A DNA stretch of 64,000 bases from Clostridia bacterium (GTDB taxonomy: Bacteria > Bacillota > Clostridia > Oscillospirales > Acutalibacteraceae). The DNA lies in assembly GCA_017622555.1 (NCBI GenBank), contig JAGAQV010000022.1, forward strand, positions 33,648 to 97,647, in the 5' to 3' direction. Each line of letters starts with the position of its first letter. Within the stretch, counting starts at the first letter, position 1. A model generated the notes under the pieces. That model searched no databases and was not told the DNA's origin. It saw only the letters and a list, made by a program, of their open reading frames with translations. The position numbers were made by a program, and so were the translations under genes. Positions 45,232-52,496 of this stretch are shown one piece after another.

Positions 45232-45921
45232 TTAATCTAATATTCTACCATCGGTTGAAATGATTACAACTCGCCAGGGAATAAACTTTCCGCTTTGCTG
45301 TAATGCGTGTTTAACAGCGTTTTCGATACCGCCGCAGCAGGGGACCTCCATTCTTACAACAGTAACACTTTTAATGTCGTTGTTTTTTATAATTGCGGTA
45401 AGCTTTTCGGTGTAATCACCCTCATCAAGCTTGGGACAGCCTATAAGGGTTATGTGGTTGCGGATAAATTCGTTGTGGAAATTACCGTAAGCATAAGCTG
45501 TGCAGTCGGCCGCAATTAAAAGGTTTGCACCATCAAAATACGGCGCGTTTATCGGTACAAGCCTAATTTGCACCGGCCATTGTGAAAGCTGGCTGTTAAC
45601 TGCTTGATTTGCGACAGGTGCGGCTTCGCGGTGAATAGCTTTTGAATTAGTGCCCGGGCAACCGCAGGGCAGGGGCTTTGCGGCTTTTGCCTTGGCTTCA
45701 AGCACGGCGGCTTCGTTATAAGCGGGGGCTTCACGTTCTTCAAAGGTAATAGCGCCAGTCGGGCAAGCGGGCAGGCAGTCACCAAGTCCGTCACAGTAAT
45801 CTTCTCTTACAAGCTTTGCTTTGCCGTTTATCATTTTTATTGCACCTTCGTGGCAGGCGGCGGCACAAGCCCCACAGCCGTTGCATTTTGTTTCATCTAT
45901 TTTAATAATTTTTCTAATCAT
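45232..45921 (-). CDS. Two-cluster 4Fe-4S ferredoxin-like protein
   Basis: 229 residues. N-terminal 2[4Fe-4S] region: CNGCGACAAACHEGA and CDGLGDCLPACPTGA. The linker contains a CGCPG motif and the C-terminal half (about 120-229) has LIAADCTAYAYGNFH and VPCCGGIENAVKHAL, giving more conserved cysteines. Likely an electron-transfer or redox-sensing protein of anaerobes; precise role unknown. It is divergent from a Crp/Fnr regulator and its -35 box overlaps a palindrome that the regulator could bind. RBS AAGGAGG. Confidence 0.82.
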   Translation of the reverse strand: MIRKIIKIDETKCNGCGACAAACHEGAIKMINGKAKLVREDYCDGLGDCLPACPTGAITFEEREAPAYNEAAVLEAKAKAAKPLPCGCPGTNSKAIHREAAPVANQAVNSQLSQWPVQIRLVPINAPYFDGANLLIAADCTAYAYGNFHNEFIRNHITLIGCPKLDEGDYTEKLTAIIKNNDIKSVTVVRMEVPCCGGIENAVKHALQQSGKFIPWRVVIISTDGRILD

Positions 45922-45961
45922 TATTATTTCCTCCTTGATTTTATGTTCTAATTATAATACA

Positions 45962-45991
45962 ATTATAACATTAAATCGGTTGTTTTTACAA
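45962..45991 (-). promoter_or_regulatory. Promoter of the ferredoxin-like gene
   Basis: Minus-strand TTGTAA (45991-45986), 18-bp spacer, TATAAT (45967-45962). Confidence 0.55.
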
Positions 45992-45992
45992 C
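45979..45992. promoter_or_regulatory. Candidate Crp/Fnr operator, GTTGT-N4-ACAAC
   Basis: A perfect 5+5 palindrome with a four-T centre in the 85-bp intergenic region, overlapping the -35 box of the ferredoxin gene and ending 14 bp before the regulator's ATG. Confidence 0.45.
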
Positions 45993-46006
45993 GAAATGGG
46001 GCAAAA

Positions 46007-46666
46007 ATGAAGGAATATATTAAAATTTTAGAAAAATCACCGCTTTTTGCAGGGGTGGACGGTGAAGAAATTTTATCATTGCTTTCTTGTATGGGCGCAA
46101 GTAAAGGTCAATACAAAAAAGGCGAATATATTTATATTCAAGGTGACACGGTTAGTAGCATTGCAATTTTGGTTGAGGGTCAGCTTCATATACAAAGTGA
46201 TGACTATTGGGGCAACCGAAGCATTATAAGCTTAATAAATGCAGGGGATATGTTCGGTGAAGCATATTTATCCGAAAACAGCGGACCTATTTTAAATGAC
46301 GTTGTTGCCGTAAGTGACAGCACGGTGATTTTTTTAAATTTGCAAAAAATTCTTACAACCTGTCAATGTGGTTGCTCATTTCATTCATCGGTTATAAAAA
46401 ATCTTGTTTTTGCAATTGCTGAAAAGAACCGAAGCCTTGTAAATAAGCTTGGCTGTGTTACAAAGCGTACAACCCGCGAAAAGCTTATTTGTTACCTTTC
46501 AAATCAGGCAAAGCTTCAAAACAGTTCAAGCTTTTCAGTGCCATTTAACCGTCAGCAAATGGCTGATTTTTTATCGGTTGACAGAAGCGCAATGTCAAAC
46601 GAGCTTTGCAAAATGCGAGATGAGGGCTTGCTGATTTTTAAAAAGAACCAATTTACGCTACTTTAA
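46007..46666 (+). CDS. Crp/Fnr family transcriptional regulator
   Basis: 219 residues from ATG 46007. The cyclic-nucleotide-like sensor domain is at about 10-130 (LFAGVDGEEIL, KKGEYIYIQGD, GDMFGEAY) and the winged helix-turn-helix at about 150-219 (TTREKLICYLSNQA, FNRQQMADFLSVDRSAMSNEL). A CQCGC motif near 125 gives closely spaced cysteines that might hold a metal or Fe-S centre. Divergent from a ferredoxin-like gene, so probably a redox or nitrosative stress switch like HcpR. Its 3' end overlaps the convergent spoIID by 4 bases. Confidence 0.88.
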   Translation: MKEYIKILEKSPLFAGVDGEEILSLLSCMGASKGQYKKGEYIYIQGDTVSSIAILVEGQLHIQSDDYWGNRSIISLINAGDMFGEAYLSENSGPILNDVVAVSDSTVIFLNLQKILTTCQCGCSFHSSVIKNLVFAIAEKNRSLVNKLGCVTKRTTREKLICYLSNQAKLQNSSSFSVPFNRQQMADFLSVDRSAMSNELCKMRDEGLLIFKKNQFTLL

Positions 46667-47610
46667 GTTATTTCTTCAATTTTACAGCCTGTGTAATAAT
46701 GGCATAAAATTTCCTTAAAATCGGCGCCCTGCTGTGCCATATAGTTAGCCCCGTTTTGACTCATACCCAACCCGTGACCGTAGCCATAAACCGTAAAGGT
46801 GAAGGTGCCGTCATTTTGTGTTATATCAAAGCAGGATGAACGCAAATCAAGGGCTTTTCTTATTTCGCTACCGCGTATTTCATTGCCGCAAACCGTCAAT
46901 GTTTTTACGGTGCCCGCATCTGTTTTTTTAATGTTTTTGAAATAATCGTTTGGATTATCGGTTAAATTGAGCTTTGGAAAAAGTGCTTTTAATTCGGCCA
47001 AAGTAATGGTTTTGGTTGATATGAAATTAGGGGACAGCTTATCGCCAATGCTTGAAACCGATGTAAGATATGGTTGGTTGCCGCCCCAAACGTTTTGACA
47101 GTCTTCAGTTTTGCCAAAGGATATTGCGTGGTAAGCCGCAAGGGCAATTTCACCGTCGTATGTAAGGGCAAGGTTTTGTGTGTCATTAACGGCCGCCTTA
47201 ATTTTTTTAACATATTCATCGGCATTTGCGCCCCATCTTTCACGTGCTTCGTTTTCGGTTATAAAGGCTTGGTCAAGGGTGAAATCGTCGGTTATATCGT
47301 AATCCTTTTCGGCATTTGCGGCTTTGCGGTGTAAAGCAAAGGTGTGGGCGGCCACGGCTTGTGCCTTTAAGGCTTCAACTTCGTAAAGTGCCGGCATTTC
47401 GGCGGCAACTACACCGAAAATATAATCCAAATAAGGAATATCTTCCACCTCATTTGTGTTAGTCCTTAAAATTTTAAAGGTTTTAACGGGTGTTATATCA
47501 ATTATATTTATGGTTCGATCAACAGCGTTTTGAGGTTGTCCAATTACGGTCAGGGGAAGCAATAGTAAAAACACAACCATAACAAGTGAAAAGGCAATAA
47601 TTTTCTTCAT
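46663..47610 (-). CDS. spoIID: SpoIID/LytB-type peptidoglycan lytic transglycosylase
   Basis: 315 residues. N-terminal signal or membrane anchor (residues 4-25), then the SpoIID domain: YIFGVVAAEMPALYEVEALKAQAVAAHTFAL with the catalytic Glu, YHAISFGKTEDCQNVWGG and YGYGHGLGMSQNGANYMAQQG. In endospore formers SpoIID trims stem-free peptidoglycan during engulfment. Its presence suggests a sporulating lineage, but a vegetative LytB-like role is possible. Confidence 0.9.
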   Translation of the reverse strand: MKKIIAFSLVMVVFLLLLPLTVIGQPQNAVDRTINIIDITPVKTFKILRTNTNEVEDIPYLDYIFGVVAAEMPALYEVEALKAQAVAAHTFALHRKAANAEKDYDITDDFTLDQAFITENEARERWGANADEYVKKIKAAVNDTQNLALTYDGEIALAAYHAISFGKTEDCQNVWGGNQPYLTSVSSIGDKLSPNFISTKTITLAELKALFPKLNLTDNPNDYFKNIKKTDAGTVKTLTVCGNEIRGSEIRKALDLRSSCFDITQNDGTFTFTVYGYGHGLGMSQNGANYMAQQGADFKEILCHYYTGCKIEEIT

Positions 47611-47637
47611 TTTAAACCCTTCTTTTTTACAATAAAG

Positions 47638-47666
47638 TTGACAATTTTAAAAACGCATATTATTAT
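47638..47666 (+). promoter_or_regulatory. Promoter of the 259-residue membrane protein gene
   Basis: TTGACA (47638-47643), 17-bp spacer, TATTAT (47661-47666). Confidence 0.65.
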
Positions 47667-47717
47667 TAAATATAAGTTATATATTTATAATACATTTAAT
47701 TATATGCGTTAAAATTG
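47641..47717. repeat. Large inverted repeat overlapping the promoter
   Basis: The arm at 47641-47660 (ACAATTTTAAAAACGCATAT) pairs with 47701-47717 (TATATGCGTTAAAATTGT-type), with a 2-base bulge and an A+T-rich centre of about 40 bp. It spans most of the core promoter and the likely transcription start. Confidence 0.6.
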
Positions 47718-47747
47718 TGCTTAATTACTTTGGGAGTATTTTAAAAT

Positions 47748-48527
47748 ATGAAACAAAAAAAATCTACGCTGCTGATTGCGGCACTAATAATTGTGGCATT
47801 TTTGGTAAGAGTTATACAAATATTTTTAACGATTGATTTCAAGACGGGTTTTTACAAAACCCAGTTTTCAGCACTCGGCTTAGGACTTACAATTATCACC
47901 GCCATTTTGTGTGGGTCTGTCGCATTATTGGCACGCAATACATTGGATATTATTGATAATGGATGGGTTGTAAGCAAAGCAACTTCGGTTTTTTCGGGTG
48001 TTTTGTCATTTTCCCTTTTTTACGAGCTTTTTTCCGAAAAATTCTTTGCTCAGGGCGCAGCCTGGCAGGTTATTTTAATGAAGCTCATAGGCTTTTTGGC
48101 AGCGGTTTACTTTTTGACTTTTGCGCTTTTTAGGGTTTTAAATATTAAAATGCCTGATATTGCTCATGCAATACCTGCATTTTATATGATTGTAAGAATA
48201 ATTTGCTCGTTTATAAATATTTCATCTCTTTCCTTAATCGCCGAAAACATTTTTCTCTTGGCTTCTTACTGCTGTATGCTGCTGTTTTTTGTTAGCTATG
48301 CTGCTTTTTATTGCATTGAAGACCAAAACATAGTTTCTCTTTACACAAGGGCGTCTTTAGCATTTGCCTTCGGCTTTTGTACAGCGCTTCCAAACATAAT
48401 TGCCAATACTTTTTCTAAAAGCGGTTATACACACATACCCGTTCATTCACAGGTAGTGTTAATGTTTATGGCGCTGTTTATAGCGGGCTTTGTTTATGAA
48501 AAGTTTTTTAAGGCTGAAAAGCAATAA
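47748..48527 (+). CDS. Unknown multi-pass membrane protein
   Basis: 259 residues with about seven hydrophobic segments (for example residues 8-28, 45-65, 110-135, 165-190, 215-250) and few charged residues. I do not recognise a family. RBS GGGAG and ATG at 47748. It is a single-gene unit with a consensus promoter lying inside a large inverted repeat and a good terminator, so it is probably a real, regulated gene. Confidence 0.7.
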   Translation: MKQKKSTLLIAALIIVAFLVRVIQIFLTIDFKTGFYKTQFSALGLGLTIITAILCGSVALLARNTLDIIDNGWVVSKATSVFSGVLSFSLFYELFSEKFFAQGAAWQVILMKLIGFLAAVYFLTFALFRVLNIKMPDIAHAIPAFYMIVRIICSFINISSLSLIAENIFLLASYCCMLLFFVSYAAFYCIEDQNIVSLYTRASLAFAFGFCTALPNIIANTFSKSGYTHIPVHSQVVLMFMALFIAGFVYEKFFKAEKQ

Positions 48528-48530
48528 TTA

Positions 48531-48564
48531 AAAGAGTATATTCTAAAAAGGATATACTCTTTCT
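48531..48564. terminator. Bidirectional terminator after the membrane protein gene
   Basis: Stem AAAGAGTATAT with ATATACTCTTT, short loop, A's and T's outside. It serves the convergent small-protein operon as well. Confidence 0.75.
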
Positions 48565-48819
48565 TTAAAGCAAAATATAAAGTAAAGCAAACATTAGTCG
48601 CTTGTCGGCCTTTTCGTTCATTAATAGCAATAAAAGCCCTAGTATTAGTGTTAAATCGCCGTCGGCTTTTATGCGGTTTAAAATTGGTATATCCAAACCG
48701 CCTAAAAGGTTGTTTTGCTGTGGCTTTTGCGGTGGGGTTTTTGGCGGCGGCGCTTGCTGTTGCATTTTCAGCATTTCTTCAATAGCGCGTTGTTTTTGTG
48801 TATCAAAGGTGTTGCTCAT
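48565..48819 (-). CDS. Small unknown protein (third gene of a three-gene set)
   Basis: 84 residues: a Gln/Pro-rich linker (MQQQAPPPKTPPQKPQQ) then a hydrophobic C terminus (DLTLILGLLLLLMNEKADKRLMFALLYILL) split here into two short hydrophobic stretches around a charged turn. Start ATG overlaps the preceding stop as ATGA, so it is translated with its neighbour. I do not know the family. Confidence 0.65.
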   Translation of the reverse strand: MSNTFDTQKQRAIEEMLKMQQQAPPPKTPPQKPQQNNLLGGLDIPILNRIKADGDLTLILGLLLLLMNEKADKRLMFALLYILL

Positions 48820-49160
48820 AACAATTTTCCTAAAATGCCGCTTTCTTTAATAAGCGGTAATAAGTCCAAAAGCCGTAAAATTTTAATTGCGGTGTCAACC
48901 TTTTCCTGCTTTGCTTCACTTAAATGTGGCTTCAGCGCTGATAAAAGCGCGGCGCGGGGGTCATCGTTTTGGCTTTGAAGTCGTGATACAAGTCCCATTA
49001 TTTGTGTAATGTCGCCAATGTCGGCAAGTGCGCTTAAATCAGCCTTGGGTGGCTCGGGCTCGGGGCTTTTATTTAAAATGCTTTCGGCCATTTCTTTTAC
49101 ACGGTTCATACTTTCGGGGTCGCTTAAAATTTCCGAAAGCTTAGCGCTTATATCATCCAT
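48816..49160 (-). CDS. Small unknown protein (second gene of a three-gene set)
   Basis: 114 residues, mostly helical. N-terminal LSEILSDPESMNRVKEMAESIL, a Pro/Glu-rich linker, then ALKPHLSEAKQEKVDTAIKI and LLDLLPLIKESGILGKLL. ATG 49160 was chosen because GGTGG lies 6 bases upstream; it overlaps the end of the first gene. Not recognised. The same DPE/SxE helix style appears in the first protein of the set. Confidence 0.65.
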   Translation of the reverse strand: MDDISAKLSEILSDPESMNRVKEMAESILNKSPEPEPPKADLSALADIGDITQIMGLVSRLQSQNDDPRAALLSALKPHLSEAKQEKVDTAIKILRLLDLLPLIKESGILGKLL

Positions 49161-49386
49161 TTTTGCCACCGAAAAGCTTTAAAAGCGCTTGTGCTTCAGG
49201 GCTCTTTAAAATTTCGTTCATTGCCTCTTTGTCGGACATAACCTTTAAAAGCTTCTGTTTGTCACTGCTTGAAAGGCTGTTTATAAGCTTTTGGGTATCA
49301 CCCGTTTTTGCAGCGTTTTCAAGGTCCTTTTTATTAAGGCTTTTACCTTTTAGCATATCGTTTATTATCTTATCGTTTTGGTTCAT
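49153..49386 (-). CDS. Small unknown protein (first gene of a three-gene set)
   Basis: 77 residues from ATG 49386, with GGGAG 9 bases upstream (an ATG at 49401 includes part of this RBS). Charged, helical: LKGKSLNKKDLENAAKTGD, SSSDKQKLLKVMSDKEAMNEILKS, ending LLKLFGGKNG. No known family. The DKEAMNEILKSPEAQALL stretch resembles DPESMNRVKEMAESIL in the next protein, suggesting the two are related. Confidence 0.65.
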   Translation of the reverse strand: MNQNDKIINDMLKGKSLNKKDLENAAKTGDTQKLINSLSSSDKQKLLKVMSDKEAMNEILKSPEAQALLKLFGGKNG

Positions 49387-49447
49387 AAAATCAGCTCCCA
49401 TAATATATTTATGTCAAAATTTCTTTTTTAGAATAGAGGTGTAATCA

Positions 49448-49921
49448 GTGCGCATTTTGGTTATTTCAGACTCGCATAAGCGAGGTGATATTATTGAAAA
49501 AATAATATATGCTCAGCCTACAGCAAACCATATTTTCTTTTTGGGCGATATTGCAAGTGATATTGAGGATTACACCTATCTTTTTGCCGATAAAACCTTT
49601 CATATTTTGTCGGGTAATTGTGATTATTTTTCTAACTATCCGTCAAGTGCAATTGAAAATATAGGCGGTAAGAAAATTTTTTATACCCACGGTCACACCT
49701 TGGGTGTAAAATCATCAACAGCGCATTTGCTTAGTACCGCAAAGGCGCAAGGGTGCGATATTGCGCTTTTTGGTCACACGCACACGCCCTTAACATTATA
49801 TGAGGATGGGGTTTGGCTTGTGAATCCCGGGTCATGCGGTCATCCGCGTGGAACAAAGGCTACCTATGCGGTAATTGATATTGAAAATAACGGCATTATG
49901 CCGATAATTGTAGAGGTTTAA
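49448..49921 (+). CDS. yfcE: YfcE-type metallophosphoesterase
   Basis: 157 residues. All metal-binding motifs of the calcineurin-like fold are present in order: ISDSHKRGD, LGDIASD, SGNCD, YTHGH and FGHTHTP. Acts on phosphodiesters in vitro in homologues; the natural substrate is not settled. GTG start with AGAGGTG before it. queH follows by 1 bp, with its RBS in the yfcE end. Confidence 0.9.
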   Translation: MRILVISDSHKRGDIIEKIIYAQPTANHIFFLGDIASDIEDYTYLFADKTFHILSGNCDYFSNYPSSAIENIGGKKIFYTHGHTLGVKSSTAHLLSTAKAQGCDIALFGHTHTPLTLYEDGVWLVNPGSCGHPRGTKATYAVIDIENNGIMPIIVEV

Positions 49922-49922
49922 A

Positions 49923-50483
49923 ATGAAAATTTTATTACACACTTGCTGTGCGCCTTGCTCACTTTCTTGTATTTCACCACTTCAAAACGAAGGCTTTGAA
50001 GTAGAGCTTTTTTGGTTTAACCCTAATATTCACCCGTATACTGAATATAAAGCCCGTCGTGACTGTCTTTTAAGCTATGCGGAAGAAATTGGTTTAACGG
50101 CAAGGGTGAAAGAAAATTACGGTCTCCGTGAATTTGTAAAAGCGGTGGCAAATGATATTGATAACAGGTGCAAATACTGTTACTACATTCGAATGTATGA
50201 AACTGCAAAGTTTGCAAAGGAAAATGGGTATGATGCCTTTACCACCACACTGCTTTGCAGTCTTTATCAAGACCACGACGGTATAAAAGCTACAGGTGAA
50301 AAGCTAGAAAAAGAATTTGGCGTTAAGTTTTTATACCGTGATTTCCGCCCGAATTTCAGAGAATGCAATAATCTTGCGCGTGAAAAGGGCTTTTATATGC
50401 AAAAATATTGCGGTTGTATTTTTTCGGAAGAGGACCGTTACCAAAAACAAATATTAAAGGATAAGGAACGCTTGACAAATTAA
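49923..50483 (+). CDS. queH: Epoxyqueuosine reductase QueH
   Basis: 186 residues. Cysteine motifs HTCCAPCS at the start, RCKYCYYIRM in the middle and KYCGCIFSEEDR at the end match QueH (formerly DUF208), which binds a 4Fe-4S cluster and metal and reduces epoxyqueuosine to queuosine in tRNA without cobalamin. The -35 box of the next transcription unit lies inside its last codons. Confidence 0.93.
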   Translation: MKILLHTCCAPCSLSCISPLQNEGFEVELFWFNPNIHPYTEYKARRDCLLSYAEEIGLTARVKENYGLREFVKAVANDIDNRCKYCYYIRMYETAKFAKENGYDAFTTTLLCSLYQDHDGIKATGEKLEKEFGVKFLYRDFRPNFRECNNLAREKGFYMQKYCGCIFSEEDRYQKQILKDKERLTN

Positions 50484-50500
50484 ATTTTAAGTAGTATAAT
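50472..50500 (+). promoter_or_regulatory. Perfect consensus promoter of the TPP riboswitch-thiT unit
   Basis: TTGACA (50472-50477), 17-bp spacer, TATAAT (50495-50500). The -35 box overlaps the queH coding end. Confidence 0.8.
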
Positions 50501-50507
50501 TTGGTTG

Positions 50508-50612
50508 CAATTAGGGAGCTGGATGAAACTCCGGCTGAGAGGATGCCCGTTTTTAAAACTATGGCTTCGACCGATTACCTGATGCCGATAATGCGGCCGT
50601 AGGGAAATACAG
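50508..50612 (+). promoter_or_regulatory. TPP riboswitch (THI element)
   Basis: Aptamer core can be read: AGGGAGCTGG, the GGCTGAGAGG box, then ACCGATTACCTGATGCCG, GATAATGC and GCGGCCGTAGGGAAA, in conserved order. TPP binding should favour the terminator that follows and lower thiT expression. Confidence 0.93.
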
Positions 50613-50622
50613 CACGTGTATT

Positions 50623-50652
50623 GCCGCAGGTTAATTGCCTGCGGCTTTTTGT
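50623..50652 (+). terminator. TPP riboswitch terminator
   Basis: Stem GCCGCAGG with CCTGCGGC, seven-base loop, then five T's. Confidence 0.85.
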
Positions 50653-50909
50653 TTTGGCCAAAACAAGATGAAACATCTAAAAGACTTGTATTTCGGAACT
50701 GATTGCAATAATGACTATGTTGATGTCGAAATAGGGCAAAGCCTTATTTCGACTGCGAATTCAAAAAATTCGCAAACAATTACCAACGGTAATTGAACAT
50801 ATTCATTGAAATGATATCTATGTTGCAAAATAACGTTTTAATACGTTCTTTTGCAACATAGAGCCGATTTTTATCGGCTTTGTCGAGAAATTTAATTAAT
50901 TTCTCGACA
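50651..50909 (+). repeat. Tandem run of short hairpins between riboswitch and thiT
   Basis: At least seven consecutive hairpins and no reading frame: 50651-50664, 50666-50678, 50725-50753 (GTCGAAATA with TATTTCGAC), 50755-50773 (GCGAATT with AATTCGC), 50777-50795 (CAATTACC with GGTAATTG), 50819-50860 (12-bp arms plus an inner stem), 50863-50878 (GCCGAT with ATCGGC) and 50881-50909 (12-bp arms). Together with the promoter and riboswitch these account for the gene-free stretch 50484-50947. Confidence 0.7.
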
Positions 50910-50947
50910 TTCGATTATCATTATAAGAAAACAAGGAGAAAAACAAA

Positions 50948-51505
50948 ATGAAAGAAAAATTTAAAAAACCAATTTACAAAATGTGTGAATCGGCTATGAT
51001 GATTGCATTGGCTACCGCTTTGTGTGCAATTGAAATTCAGGTCGGTGTGTTTGGCGGCTCAATTGACTTTGTAATGATTCCGCTATTTATCATCGCATTT
51101 CGTCACGGTGTAGCTTACGGTGTGGGCAGCGGTCTTGTATTCGGTTTAATTAAGTGCCTTATCGGTAGCGGTATCGGTTATGGTCTTCCGTCAATCTTGC
51201 TTGACTATGTTTTAGCATACGGCGCAGTAGGTCTTGCAGGCATTTTCAGAAGAAAAAATTGGGCAATTGAGGTTTCAACTCTTGTTGGCTGTATCGCACG
51301 TTTTGCAATACACTTTATAAGCGGTGTTACAATTTATATGATTACTGTTCCAACTGAAGTTGAAAGCATTGGTGTTACCTTTGCAAACCCCGTAATTTAT
51401 TCAATTGTTTACAATGCAATTTATATGTTACCCAACACTGTTATTGCAGTTGTGGTTATGGCGCTTTTAAGATATCCTCTTCAAAAGCTTAATCAAAAAT
51501 TTTAA
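50948..51505 (+). CDS. thiT: Thiamine ECF transporter substrate-binding protein ThiT
   Basis: 185 residues, six membrane segments. KKPIYKMCESAMMIALATALC carries the AxxxA-type motif for contact with the ECF module, and GSIDFVMIPLFIIAFRHG plus YGLPSILLDYVLAYGAVGLAG are ThiT-like. Imports thiamine with the shared EcfA/A'/T unit, which is not in the window. RBS AAGGAG. Under TPP riboswitch control. Confidence 0.92.
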   Translation: MKEKFKKPIYKMCESAMMIALATALCAIEIQVGVFGGSIDFVMIPLFIIAFRHGVAYGVGSGLVFGLIKCLIGSGIGYGLPSILLDYVLAYGAVGLAGIFRRKNWAIEVSTLVGCIARFAIHFISGVTIYMITVPTEVESIGVTFANPVIYSIVYNAIYMLPNTVIAVVVMALLRYPLQKLNQKF

Positions 51506-51514
51506 TATGTAAAT

Positions 51515-51552
51515 AAAGTGCGTCAGAACAATTTGCTCTGACGCACTTTTAT
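51515..51552 (+). terminator. Terminator of thiT
   Basis: Thirteen-bp stem AAAGTGCGTCAGA with TCTGACGCACTTT, then T-rich sequence. Confidence 0.85.
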
Positions 51553-51607
51553 ATATACTTTCAATTTTGTTCAATAAAACCGTCGCTGATATATAGGGTT
51601 TTTATAA

Positions 51608-51636
51608 TTGATTTATTTATGTAGTTGGTGTATAAT
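51608..51636 (+). promoter_or_regulatory. Promoter of nadE
   Basis: TTGATT (51608-51613), 17-bp spacer, TATAAT (51631-51636). An in-frame ATG at 51625 lies inside it, so GTG 51667 is the start. Confidence 0.7.
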
Positions 51637-51666
51637 AATTTTGTATTATTTATGGTGGTGATTTTT

Positions 51667-52398
51667 GTGTTCAATGCTGAAAAAATTAAAAACGAATGTA
51701 TAGAATGGATAAAGAATTTTTTTGAAGAAAATGGTAAAGATTGTAATGCGGTTGTAGGCATTTCGGGTGGTAAGGATAGCTCGGTTGTGGCGGCATTATG
51801 TGTGGAAGCACTTGGAAGGGACCGTGTTATCGGCGTTTTAATGCCTTGCGGTGAACAAAGCGATATTGATTGCTCGGTTCAGCTTGTGAATTTTTTGGGT
51901 ATTAAAAATTACACAGTTAACATTAAAGCAGCGGTTGACGGTGTTATGTCGGCTTTACCTGCTGATATGGAAATAACAAAGCAAACCAAAACAAATTTAC
52001 CCGCCAGAATCAGAATGGCAACACTTTATGCAGTAAGTCAAAGCAATAACGGCAGGGTGGCTAACACCTGCAATTTGTCTGAGGATTATGTGGGCTATTC
52101 AACCCGCTATGGTGATGCGGCAGGGGACTTTAGTCCGATTTCTCGCCTTACGGTTGAGGAGGTTAAGATAATCGGAAAGCTTTTGGGACTGCCTGAAAAT
52201 TTGGTTGATAAAACCCCGATTGATGGCTTAAGCGGAAAAAGCGATGAAGAAAATCTTGGGTTTTCTTATGCTGTTTTGGATAAATATATACGTACAGGTG
52301 TTTGTGAGGACAGTGAACTTAAAGCAAAATTCGACCGCCTTTATAAATTAAACCGTTTTAAATTAGAACCGATACCCGCTTATGAGCCTAATATGTAA
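51667..52398 (+). CDS. nadE: Ammonia-dependent NAD+ synthase
   Basis: 243 residues from GTG 51667 (GGTGGTG 6 bases upstream). The PP-loop VGISGGKDSSVVAAL is followed by VLMPCGEQSDI, NLPARIRMATLYAVSQ, CNLSEDYVGYSTRYGD and GDFSPISRLT. There is no nitrilase (glutaminase) domain, so the enzyme uses free ammonia to convert deamido-NAD to NAD+. Single gene. Confidence 0.93.
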   Translation: MFNAEKIKNECIEWIKNFFEENGKDCNAVVGISGGKDSSVVAALCVEALGRDRVIGVLMPCGEQSDIDCSVQLVNFLGIKNYTVNIKAAVDGVMSALPADMEITKQTKTNLPARIRMATLYAVSQSNNGRVANTCNLSEDYVGYSTRYGDAAGDFSPISRLTVEEVKIIGKLLGLPENLVDKTPIDGLSGKSDEENLGFSYAVLDKYIRTGVCEDSELKAKFDRLYKLNRFKLEPIPAYEPNM

Positions 52399-52426
52399 AA
52401 TTATTGTTAAATCCATAACAAATTTC

Positions 52427-52455
52427 TTGCATTATAGGTCGTTTTAGGGTATAAT
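52427..52455 (+). promoter_or_regulatory. Promoter of pckA
   Basis: TTGCAT (52427-52432), 17-bp spacer, TATAAT (52450-52455). Confidence 0.7.
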
Positions 52456-52496
52456 GTAAAAGGAAAAAATTTGATTTCTTTAAAAGGAGAATTGAA

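Noticed and set aside
46663-46666. Frameshift where the Crp/Fnr and SpoIID genes meet
   Set aside because: Both proteins end at normal family positions; it is a simple 4-base convergent overlap.
50651-50909. CRISPR array
   Set aside because: The hairpins differ in sequence and length and have no regular spacer pattern; no cas genes in the window.
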